From contig JANQHF010000126.1 in NCBI GenBank assembly GCA_028282725.1, positions 1 through 64,000 of the forward strand: a DNA stretch of 64,000 nucleotides, written 5' to 3'. Positions 25,627 through 33,622 of the stretch are shown here, in pieces. The translations under genes and the position numbers were made by a program. How positions within the stretch are numbered: position 1 is the first letter of the stretch; the number at the start of each line of letters is the position of its first letter. The notes below the pieces were generated by a model. It had not been told where the DNA came from. It was given only the letters and a program-made list of their open reading frames with translations, and did not search any database. The stretch comes from Saprospiraceae bacterium. Its GTDB lineage: Bacteria; Bacteroidota; Bacteroidia; Chitinophagales; Saprospiraceae.

Positions 25627-26646
25627 ATGATTCGTATGAGCGAAAAAAGTTTAAGAGAAGCCATTAACGAAGCCCTGCGGCTGGAGATGCAGCGCGATGC
25701 CAAAGTATTCCTGATCGGAGAAGATATTGCCGGAGGTACGGGAGGAGAAGGTGAGGAAGATGCCTGGGGAGGTGTCATGGGTGTAACCAAAGGTCTCTTT
25801 GGCGAATTTGGTGGACATCGCGTCATCGATACACCGATATCTGAGACTGCATATATCGGTGCTGCGGTGGGAGCAGCCGTAACGGGTATGAGACCTGTCG
25901 CCGAATTGATGTTTTGCGATTTTGCCGGTGTCTGCTTTGACCAGATCATGAATCAGGCTGCCAAATTGCGGTACATGCTTGGTGGCCAGGCTAAAGTGCC
26001 TCTTGTGATCAGAATGCAGTGTGGAGGCGGCTTCAATGCAGCAGCCCAGCACAGTCAGACGCTACATGCTCTTTTTACCCATATTCCGGGATTAAAGGTT
26101 GTAATGCCTTCGAATGCCTATGAGGCAAAGGGTCTGTTGATCGAATCCATTCGCGATGATGATCCTGTAATGTTTATGGAACACAAGTATATGTATGATG
26201 ACAAGTGGGAAGTCCCGGATGAATCGTACACGATTCCTCTTGGAGAAGCAAACTACTCCAGGGATGGTGAGGATGTCACGGTATGTGCCCTGGGACGAAT
26301 GGTCAATCTTTGCAACCAGGCAGCTGACGAGCTCAAAGGAGAAGGGATCGACTGTACGGTTATAGACTTGAGGTGTACGTCGCCACTTGATGAAATATCC
26401 ATATGCGAATCCATTGAAGAAACAGGTCGTTTGGTAGTCGTCGATGAGGGATATCCAAGATGTGGTTTTGCCACAGATGTGGCAGCCCTGGCGGCTGAAA
26501 AAGCATTGCGATCGCTTAAGGCGCCCGTAAAGTTGGTCACCCCTCCGCACACAACCATACCTTTTGCACCGACCTTGGAAGAATTGTATATTCCAAGTAT
26601 CGATAGAATTATGACTGCCATTCAAGAGGTTTACCATTCAAAATGA
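25627..26646 (+). CDS. Dehydrogenase complex E1 component, beta subunit
   Basis: The 339-residue protein has the transketolase pyrimidine-binding domain and C-terminal domain: the N-terminal ALRLEMQRDAKVFLIGEDI, then DTPISETAYIGAAVGAAVTG, MNQAAKLRYMLGGQ, MRMQCGGGFNAAAQHSQ, and the C-terminal VIDLRCTSPLDE. This is the usual E1-beta pattern for pyruvate or acetoin dehydrogenase. It begins five bases after the alpha gene and is followed four bases later by E2. The 2-oxo acid or diketone substrate cannot be read. Confidence 0.92.
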   Translation: MIRMSEKSLREAINEALRLEMQRDAKVFLIGEDIAGGTGGEGEEDAWGGVMGVTKGLFGEFGGHRVIDTPISETAYIGAAVGAAVTGMRPVAELMFCDFAGVCFDQIMNQAAKLRYMLGGQAKVPLVIRMQCGGGFNAAAQHSQTLHALFTHIPGLKVVMPSNAYEAKGLLIESIRDDDPVMFMEHKYMYDDKWEVPDESYTIPLGEANYSRDGEDVTVCALGRMVNLCNQAADELKGEGIDCTVIDLRCTSPLDEISICESIEETGRLVVVDEGYPRCGFATDVAALAAEKALRSLKAPVKLVTPPHTTIPFAPTLEELYIPSIDRIMTAIQEVYHSK

Positions 26647-26650
26647 TAAT

Positions 26651-28138
26651 ATGAGTGATCGGATCCAGGCAATAGTCATGCCCAAACTCGGGCTTTCAAT
26701 GACAGAAGGAATGGTGACCAAATGGTACGTTTCCAACGGCAGCAAGGTCCAGGCCGGTGAAATACTTGCTGACATAGAGACCAGCAAGATCACCAACGAA
26801 CTTGAGGCATTCAGCCCGGGCATCATCCGCGGAGATCTCGCAGAAGAGGGCATCGATTTACCCGTAGGCACATTGTTGGGCCTGATCGTCACAGAAGATG
26901 TTTCCAATGAAGAGATCCGGGAATTTATAGATAGGTTCGATCAGACGAGTATTGAAGATCCTGGTATAGCCATTCAAAATGAAGCCTCAGTGCCATCCAC
27001 GACTCGTCATTCAAAACCAGCCACTACTGTAGGAGCAGCTTCCCAAGGAATCATTGTGCCTGTCTCTTTGGGAGGAAGTTTCGAGACCGAACAAATACAT
27101 GCCACCCACCTGGCGAAGAAACTGGCTGCAAAACATAATATTGATTTAGGGAAGGTTGAAGGTACGGGGAGAAGAGGTCGAATTTCGATTGCTGATATTC
27201 AGACGGCAATCCTGAGTCAGGGGGGTACATGGAATACGGATCTGGCTCATTCATCAGGGCCTGCTAAATCTGTTGCAGGCTCACCTCAGATTTCGGCTAC
27301 TCCCCTCGCCCGTAAAATGGCAACGCAAAACAAGATCGATCTGAATCTCATTACCCCTTCAGGCAGAAATGGAAGAATCACAAGATCGGATGTCGAAGAA
27401 TTTATCAGGAATCATATGGCCCAGTCATCTTCGAATATCCCGGAACTACCCGATCATGGGGATTTTGAAGAGATTCCAATTTCAACGATGCGAAAAAGGA
27501 TCGGGCAAAGAATGAGCGAATCCGTAAACACGGCACCTCATTTCAGATTATCGATCGATGTCAATATTGATCGATTGCTTGCACTACGGAAATCAATCAA
27601 TACAGATGATCCTGACATCAGGATTTCAATCAACGATCTATTGATCAGGGCGTGTGCAAAATCCTTATTGGAAGTACCTGAGATCAATTGTCAATATGAT
27701 GGATACAGCTTAAAAAGATTTACCCATGCAGACATTGCCGTTGCAGTAGCCATAGATGACGGTCTGATTACTCCCATTGTCAGAAAGGCTAATACTTACG
27801 ACATCAGGAGCCTATCCGAGAAAGTGGAAAATCTCATCATCCGTGCTAAGACAGGAAGATTAATGCCAGACGATATATTGGGTGGAACGTTTACCATTTC
27901 TAATTTGGGGATGTTTGGCATCACCTCTTTTGACGCCATTATCAATCCGCCCCAGATAGCCATCCTTGCGATTGGACAGGTAGAACGGAAAATGGTGGAA
28001 ATCGACTCCAGACCGGAATTCGTCAACATAATGAATATGACCCTTTCCTGTGATCACCGTGTGCTGGATGGTGCGATAGGGGCAAAATTCTTGTCCTGTC
28101 TGAAGAAATATCTTGAAAACCCTTCCGAAATGATATGA
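26651..28138 (+). CDS. Dihydrolipoyl acyltransferase (E2) with one lipoyl and two peripheral-subunit-binding domains
   Basis: The 495-residue protein holds a lipoyl domain (about 4-82) with the lipoylated Lys 46 in ETSKITNE. It has two E3/E1-binding (PSBD) motifs, the first around 150-188 (ATHLAKKLAAKHNIDL to GRRGRISIADI) and the second around 214-253 (SATPLARKMATQNKIDL to GRNGRITRSDV), then the catalytic domain to 495 with HRVLDG near 467. Most E2 proteins have one PSBD. The acyl group transferred to CoA is unknown. The ATGA overlap joins it to the following VOC gene. No E3 gene is present, so dihydrolipoyl dehydrogenase must come from elsewhere. Confidence 0.92.
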   Translation: MSDRIQAIVMPKLGLSMTEGMVTKWYVSNGSKVQAGEILADIETSKITNELEAFSPGIIRGDLAEEGIDLPVGTLLGLIVTEDVSNEEIREFIDRFDQTSIEDPGIAIQNEASVPSTTRHSKPATTVGAASQGIIVPVSLGGSFETEQIHATHLAKKLAAKHNIDLGKVEGTGRRGRISIADIQTAILSQGGTWNTDLAHSSGPAKSVAGSPQISATPLARKMATQNKIDLNLITPSGRNGRITRSDVEEFIRNHMAQSSSNIPELPDHGDFEEIPISTMRKRIGQRMSESVNTAPHFRLSIDVNIDRLLALRKSINTDDPDIRISINDLLIRACAKSLLEVPEINCQYDGYSLKRFTHADIAVAVAIDDGLITPIVRKANTYDIRSLSEKVENLIIRAKTGRLMPDDILGGTFTISNLGMFGITSFDAIINPPQIAILAIGQVERKMVEIDSRPEFVNIMNMTLSCDHRVLDGAIGAKFLSCLKKYLENPSEMI

Positions 28139-28551
28139 CACGACCTGAATTCAGTTTGCACCATGGCGGTTTGTCGGTATCCAACCTGGAACGATCGATG
28201 GAATTTTACAGACGTGTATTTGGTTTCGAATTGGATACAAAAGTGACGAGCTCTGATGGATCCCTGGTAATCGTTCATCTGAAAAGAGGGAATGATTACC
28301 TGGAACTCTTTTGTCATCAGTCTCCTAAACCTATGCCCGAACATGCACATGATCCTATGAGCGACTTTGCAGTCATAGGTACCAAGCACATCGCATTTGC
28401 GACCTATCAAGCAGAGCAAATGCATGCCTTCTTACGAAAACAGAAGGTAGAGGGACTAACCGGGATTTATGAGAACAACCCTCATTATCTCTATTTCTTC
28501 TTAAAAGATCCCGACGGTATCATTATAGAAATCGTATCACCTAAGCATTGA
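28135..28551 (+). CDS. VOC family (glyoxalase/dioxygenase superfamily) protein
   Basis: The 138-residue protein has two paired beta-alpha-beta-beta-beta units: FSLHHGGLSVSNLERSMEFY with a metal-ligand His, the central LELFCHQ with Glu, and the second half KHIAFATYQAEQMHAFL ending FLKDPDGIIIEIVSP with Glu. This fits glyoxalase-fold isomerases, epimerases and dioxygenases. It overlaps E2 by four bases and is a second VOC protein in the operon besides the fusion at 24.3-24.65 kb. Confidence 0.85.
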   Translation: MTRPEFSLHHGGLSVSNLERSMEFYRRVFGFELDTKVTSSDGSLVIVHLKRGNDYLELFCHQSPKPMPEHAHDPMSDFAVIGTKHIAFATYQAEQMHAFLRKQKVEGLTGIYENNPHYLYFFLKDPDGIIIEIVSPKH

Positions 28552-28563
28552 ATATTGGTTCAA

Positions 28564-29436
28564 ATGGGAGATCAAAATGCTACAATAGTTTATTGGGTAA
28601 AGATGACGCTCCCCTTTTTCACTTGCTTGTTGTTGTCCTGCGATCAAAAGCAACAAGAGGAATCACTTACCATTTCAAATCCAATTGTTCAATTGAATGA
28701 TGATCTGTTTGAAGGCATGAATAAAGTGGTTGTGCATCAGTCTCCTGATGCCGTTTACAAAAAAGATGTTTCATATGAAGCCTTCCCTTTGAGCGAGGTA
28801 TTGATAAAGGCGTATCCCGAATGGAAAGAGCTGTTACAGCAGGACGCAGTTTTGATCATGCGTGCCATTGGAGGATATGTTCCTCAAATGCCATTTAGTG
28901 ACGGGTTTTCCGGCCGGGTATACGTGGCCACAAATATTGAAGGGCGTGGATCTGACCAAGCTTATGATTGCTGGGATGAAGGAGGAGAAGAACATTGCGA
29001 TCTGGGATATTTCCTCATTTGGACGGATGGATTTTATCCCGAACGTCCTCAACCATGGGGTACCTATGAATTTGAAGTTATTCCATTTGAAACGGCATAT
29101 GGTGATGCCATTCCCCAATCGTCAGAAATGAATGTGATTGCCGGGTTTAATAAATACCGAAAATACTGTATTGAGTGTCACCAAATTAATTTTGTAGGAG
29201 GCAATAAGGCAACCGAACATATTGCGAGAAAAATTCCCCTCGAACAAAACTTACTGGATCACTTTTTATTCAATTTTAGAAAATTGGATCCCACTACTTA
29301 CATGCCCGATTTTAATGGAATTCTGACACCGGGTGATTCGAAGGAGATTATGGCGTACATCGATCACATGCAAACACATCAAAATTATTGCGTCTCGGAA
29401 CCAGACGATCCAAGATGTGAAGAGTTGCGTTTTTAG
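28564..29436 (+). CDS. Second lipoprotein cytochrome c, paralogue of the first gene of the cluster
   Basis: About 290 residues. ATG 28564 gives a signal with lipobox LLSC; a TTG three codons earlier and an ATG at 28603 are alternatives. The N-terminal domain resembles that of the 6.06-6.90 kb cytochrome, with KDVSYEAFPLSEVL matching KDKSYQAFLFDDVL there, and PQPWGTYEFEVIPF matching SWPWGISEIALV. The haem motif CIECH follows near residue 202, with an MPDF motif near 250. The extra C-terminal CVSEPDDPRC may form a disulfide. It ends the 20.8-29.4 kb unit and would take electrons from a periplasmic or membrane step of the pathway. Confidence 0.75.
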   Translation: MGDQNATIVYWVKMTLPFFTCLLLSCDQKQQEESLTISNPIVQLNDDLFEGMNKVVVHQSPDAVYKKDVSYEAFPLSEVLIKAYPEWKELLQQDAVLIMRAIGGYVPQMPFSDGFSGRVYVATNIEGRGSDQAYDCWDEGGEEHCDLGYFLIWTDGFYPERPQPWGTYEFEVIPFETAYGDAIPQSSEMNVIAGFNKYRKYCIECHQINFVGGNKATEHIARKIPLEQNLLDHFLFNFRKLDPTTYMPDFNGILTPGDSKEIMAYIDHMQTHQNYCVSEPDDPRCEELRF

Positions 29437-29505
29437 ATTCAAACCATAAGGCAGAATAACATTCCTGACATCCAGGCTGACAGAAATCATTGCACACACT
29501 AATTA

Positions 29506-29533
29506 TGATCAGTCGGCATTATCTGACTGGTCA
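29506..29533 (+). terminator. Possible terminator hairpin of the long operon
   Basis: TGATCAGTC (29506-29514) and GACTGGTCA (29525-29533) pair at eight of nine positions around a 10-nt loop, 70 bp after the last gene of the cluster. No T-run follows, so this is tentative. Confidence 0.35.
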
Positions 29534-29593
29534 GGATCTTTACTCTGAGAAATGACAGGAACATTTCAAATTTATAAGCTCTAATCCGTACAA

Positions 29594-30646
29594 ATGCTAC
29601 ACTCTTTCCGGACGACTCTTCTATTCGTATTACTCAGTATCCAAGTTTCAAGTCAGGACGATCACACGATGCATCATCAGGACAAGTTGGACAATGATAT
29701 GCAACATGATTCTCATTTAATCACGAGCGGTCCTATTGGTGTCATGGGAGATCACATGCATCACAAAGGAACATTTATGTTTTCATACAGATATATGAAA
29801 ATGAATATGTCAGGTATGTACGCAAATTCCTCGATAGTGGGTGAAAGTGAGGTATTGACCGATTTTGTAATTGTTCCGTCGACCATGAGCATGTCTATGC
29901 ATATGTTAGGGGGAATGTATGCCGTTTCAAATGATGTGACCATCATGGCAATGGCAAATTATTCCACAAACGATATGTCGCTGAAAATGAGATCCGGGAC
30001 GGAATTTGAAACAGAATCCAATGGCTTTGGAGATTTGAAGCTGGCTATACTTGCTAAGCTATTTGCTAAGGACAATTATACCTCTCATTTAACGATAGGC
30101 ACGAGTATTCCCACTGGCAATCTGGAAAAAAGAGACCAGACGCCAATGTCTGAAAATGCCTTATTAGCATATCCCATGCAACTGGGTTCGGGCACATGGG
30201 ATCCATTTGTTGGATTTACAATTGCAGGAATTGAGAGCTCATTAATATGGGGCGTACAAAGTCAGTTTCAATATCGAATTTCAAAAAACGACATGGAATA
30301 CGCATTGGGCAATCAATTTATTATGACTTCCTGGCTCGGTTATAAAACGTCTGAACATTTGAATTTTACCCTTCGTGCAAGTTTCGAAGACCATGGATCC
30401 ATTAGCGGTTCGAATCCCGAAATGAATCCAATGATGATGCCGCTATTCAATACTGAAAATTCCGGCCAAAGGAGGGTGAACCTTTATGCCGGCACTAATT
30501 GGCTCATCAATGATGGACCCTTCAAGGGCACGAGAATAGGAATTGAAGGAGGTCAAACTGTCTACCAAAATGTTGACGGAATACAGATGAATCAAGGTTT
30601 TCAATTTACAACAGGTATTCAGTTTGTGTTTGGGTCAAGCCATTAA
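29594..30646 (+). CDS. Met/His-rich outer-membrane beta-barrel (MetA-pathway transporter-like)
   Basis: This 350-residue protein has a signal peptide (MLHSFRTTLLFVLLSIQVSS) and a mature N-terminus rich in His and Met (DDHTMHHQDKLDNDMQHDSH, MGDHMHH). Barrel-like alternating strands follow with many Met (STMSMSMHMLGGMY) and a C-terminal Phe-rich strand (FQFTTGIQFVFGSSH). It resembles the transporter family assigned to phenol-degradation outer-membrane proteins, found near copper-related genes in Bacteroidota. The His/Met cluster could bind copper. It is 157 bp downstream of the cluster and not overlapping it, so membership of the regulon is doubtful. Confidence 0.6.
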   Translation: MLHSFRTTLLFVLLSIQVSSQDDHTMHHQDKLDNDMQHDSHLITSGPIGVMGDHMHHKGTFMFSYRYMKMNMSGMYANSSIVGESEVLTDFVIVPSTMSMSMHMLGGMYAVSNDVTIMAMANYSTNDMSLKMRSGTEFETESNGFGDLKLAILAKLFAKDNYTSHLTIGTSIPTGNLEKRDQTPMSENALLAYPMQLGSGTWDPFVGFTIAGIESSLIWGVQSQFQYRISKNDMEYALGNQFIMTSWLGYKTSEHLNFTLRASFEDHGSISGSNPEMNPMMMPLFNTENSGQRRVNLYAGTNWLINDGPFKGTRIGIEGGQTVYQNVDGIQMNQGFQFTTGIQFVFGSSH

Positions 30647-30888
30647 AAAATCATCAATTGTACCCTGATCAAAATTGAAATCGAATTTGTATAGATCAGT
30701 ATAGTCTGTACTACTTTCTCTACATTTCCACTTTCGATATTAACCTGCTGATTGTAATCGATACGGCGGTGAGACTGCCAATCATGATGAGAGATTTTGT
30801 ACAGAGAAAATATACAGAGTGTAGATCCTGCCAGACACTTCTTCTGGTCCTATAAGATCTTTCGTAAATTGAGAGGTACTTCACCGAC

Positions 30889-32814
30889 ATGAGATACTCC
30901 TGCCTCGCATATTTACATAGTTTCATTTTTATTTTTTTGATCACAGAGGGTTTTGGTCAGCAAATTGAAGTGAATCAGAATTTTGCTACGCTTCAATTAG
31001 ATCGACATGTGGAGATATTCGAGGATGCTACTAAATCCTTGCAGATCCGTGACATATTCAACCAAAACCCTGATTTCAAAAAAGCTCAGGGAAGCACATT
31101 AAATTTTGGTTATCAAAACAGTTATTTCTGGATTCACTTCAACATACGGAATGCAGACACGATCCCTGCAGACTTGATCCTGGAAATTGAAAATCCGCAT
31201 ATCAATAAAGTTCAATTATTCACAATCCATAACCAGAATTTGGTGGAAAGTCCACTGACTGGTGACAATTTGCCTTTTGCGACCCGAATCTTAAACCACC
31301 CGCATTTCTTGTTTCCCATTTCCATTGGTTCCAAAGACTCCAAGTCTTTCTATTTATGGATAGACAAACATGGAGAACAGGTTCAATGCCCTATTAGATT
31401 GAGCAACTCCACGGCTTTCAGTGAGCACAATTCGAGGTTAATGGTATTTTGGGGATTTCTGATTGGCATCGTAGTGCTGTTTGCATTTCTGAGTGCCATG
31501 ATATTCATTTTGTACAATCAGAGCATTAGTTTTTACTATATGGGATATGCAATGAGTTCCTGCATATTCTTAATTGCTCATACGGGAATTGGTTTCCAGT
31601 ATTTATGGTCGAATCAAACCTGGTGGCAGAGCGCCGCACGTCCCACTACAGCACTTCTGATTTATTCCTTTTATGTCTTATTTGCGCAATCTTTCTTTCG
31701 AATCAAGGAGCGATCAAGATTGCTATTTGGGTATACGACTTTGCTCATTATTGCTCTTTATTTTTTCATCCTTATTCTATGGGTCCAACATCCGGTTATC
31801 GGTATAGTAGAAAATTATTGGTACCATCCTACATTCTACAGTGGGGTGAATTTACTGACTTATATGAAGACAGTCAGTCTCACGGCTTCTCTGGTATTAA
31901 TATCTGTGTTGCTGATCGGTATCTATTATTTTATAAGAGAGCGAAAATTAGAAAACCTCTGGTTTATGCTCAGTGCGGCGATGTTGTTCATGGGAGCGAT
32001 AAGCACCCTGCTTGTATTTTCAGGAGCACTGCCTGGTAATTTAATTACTAAAAATCTTCCATTATTGACAACTTCAGCCGAGACCTTGATTCTTGCCTTG
32101 CTGCTCGCAAATAGATGGAGCGCAGTGCGCAGAAAAAATGTGCAAATAACATCTGAACTCATCGAACAACGTCAACAGAGTGCAATGAATTTGATTGAAG
32201 GGCAAATGATTGAACGCAAACGATTGTCTCAACAACTCCATGACAGCATCAGTGCCACCCTTGCTAACATGCGAATGAGGCTGTCCATGTATTTGGATGC
32301 TAGTCATAATAATGACGAAGACCTTCGGGTCATTGAGAATGATTTAAAAAGAACCGGAGAAGACGTCAGACAAATTTCACATGATCTGTCTCCTGTTTTG
32401 CTGGAACGATATGGCCTTGGACCTGCACTGGATGAACTGGTTGAAATGACAAGAACTGCCCATCCAAAAAAGGAAATCAAATATATATCTGATTCGGAGG
32501 AACTCAGCAACATCCCTGATGTCATTCAAAAAACAGTTTTTTATACAATGCAGGAAATTTTAAATAATATTACCAAACATGGGCAGGCTTCATCCATAGC
32601 AATTATTCTTTCAAAAAAACAAGATCAATTAATATTGGAATTTAAGGATGACGGGATCAATTATGATCCTTCCGTAGATTCCAATGGTATCGGACTCAGT
32701 AATTTGATTTCGCGGATTGATCTGTTAAATGGTATATCTGAGATTCGAAAAAATGAACAGGGAATGATTCATAAATTTGAAATTCCAATTCATTCAGCAC
32801 AATCTCCGCTGTAA
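30889..32814 (+). CDS. 7TMR-DISM membrane sensor histidine kinase
   Basis: The 641-residue protein has a signal peptide (about 1-23), an extracellular 7TMR-DISMED2-type beta domain (about 24-175, ending before NSTAFSEHNSRL), seven membrane helices (about 186-400) and a HisKA_3 segment with the phospho-acceptor His near 451 in QQLHDSISATLANM. A HATPase domain follows with NNITKHG and the glycine motif NGIGLSNL. HisKA_3 kinases signal to NarL/LuxR-type regulators, and such a regulator is encoded convergently 40 bp downstream, so they probably form a pair. The input ligand is unknown. Confidence 0.85.
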   Translation: MRYSCLAYLHSFIFIFLITEGFGQQIEVNQNFATLQLDRHVEIFEDATKSLQIRDIFNQNPDFKKAQGSTLNFGYQNSYFWIHFNIRNADTIPADLILEIENPHINKVQLFTIHNQNLVESPLTGDNLPFATRILNHPHFLFPISIGSKDSKSFYLWIDKHGEQVQCPIRLSNSTAFSEHNSRLMVFWGFLIGIVVLFAFLSAMIFILYNQSISFYYMGYAMSSCIFLIAHTGIGFQYLWSNQTWWQSAARPTTALLIYSFYVLFAQSFFRIKERSRLLFGYTTLLIIALYFFILILWVQHPVIGIVENYWYHPTFYSGVNLLTYMKTVSLTASLVLISVLLIGIYYFIRERKLENLWFMLSAAMLFMGAISTLLVFSGALPGNLITKNLPLLTTSAETLILALLLANRWSAVRRKNVQITSELIEQRQQSAMNLIEGQMIERKRLSQQLHDSISATLANMRMRLSMYLDASHNNDEDLRVIENDLKRTGEDVRQISHDLSPVLLERYGLGPALDELVEMTRTAHPKKEIKYISDSEELSNIPDVIQKTVFYTMQEILNNITKHGQASSIAIILSKKQDQLILEFKDDGINYDPSVDSNGIGLSNLISRIDLLNGISEIRKNEQGMIHKFEIPIHSAQSPL

Positions 32815-32853
32815 TTCGATGAATATTTAGAAACAGACCGATTCAAAACTCTT

Positions 32854-33513
32854 TTACACTGAAATTCGACTGAATAACTTATGCTCAAAAGCAAATCGTA
32901 CGATCTCAGCATTTGAATGGAGTTGAAGCTTTTTCAGTATATTTTTCTTATGAGTATGTACGGTATTTTTACTGATAGAAAGCAAATCAGCTATTTCCTG
33001 TTCTTTCTTTCCATCTACAATACATTGTACAATTTCAACTTCGCGCTTTGACAATCGTTGTATTCGATCAAAGACGTCATCCTCCACTTTTTTCAATGAA
33101 AAAGTTGGTTGGGTCTTTTTTAGCTGTGCACTCAGGTATATGCCTCCGTCGATAACAGTATCTATAGCATTCATCCACTCGCTATACGGGGCATCTTTTA
33201 ACACATAACCGTGAATGTCAGATTGCAAAGCTCTCTTAACAATACCGGGTGTGTCATAAGATGAGAAAATGAGAATTTTCAAATTTGGAAATCGGTTTTT
33301 GAATCGGGCTATAACATCCAGGGAGTTTTTGCCTTGAAAATTGATATCCAGGATCAACACCTGCGGTAATGCCTCTGCGCAGAGGCTTTCTGCCTTTTCC
33401 AAGGTATTCGCAGTACCCACTACCTCAAGATCCGACCGGTGAGAAAATAACAATTTCATACCCTCCAATACGACAGGGTGATCATCAGCTATGACGACTT
33501 TTTGTGTAGACAT
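32854..33513 (-). CDS. NarL/LuxR family response regulator
   Basis: The 219-residue protein starts at ATG 33513 (MSTQKVVIADDHP); a longer frame upstream would add 39 residues unlike this family. It has a receiver domain with the acidic pair in IADDHP, the phospho-acceptor Asp in VLILDINFQG near residue 54, Ser in IFSSYD and Lys in VLKDAP, then a LuxR helix-turn-helix near 155-210 (LSKREVEIVQCIVDGKKEQE through LSISKNTVHTHKKNILKKL). It converges with the 7TMR-DISM kinase, its likely partner. Confidence 0.92.
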   Translation of the reverse strand: MSTQKVVIADDHPVVLEGMKLLFSHRSDLEVVGTANTLEKAESLCAEALPQVLILDINFQGKNSLDVIARFKNRFPNLKILIFSSYDTPGIVKRALQSDIHGYVLKDAPYSEWMNAIDTVIDGGIYLSAQLKKTQPTFSLKKVEDDVFDRIQRLSKREVEIVQCIVDGKKEQEIADLLSISKNTVHTHKKNILKKLQLHSNAEIVRFAFEHKLFSRISV

Positions 33514-33622
33514 CTCGTCAATTCTATTAATACATAAAGCTAATGGGATTTCTCCTCGAAAAAAATACCCTCCTGAGGGCATTTGACAGGAACTCTCGCA
33601 GCAGGATTTTTGATGGAAATTA

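Noticed and set aside
28045..28062. TGTGATCACC within the E2 gene
   Set aside because: It encodes the conserved catalytic DHRV segment, so coding constraint explains it.
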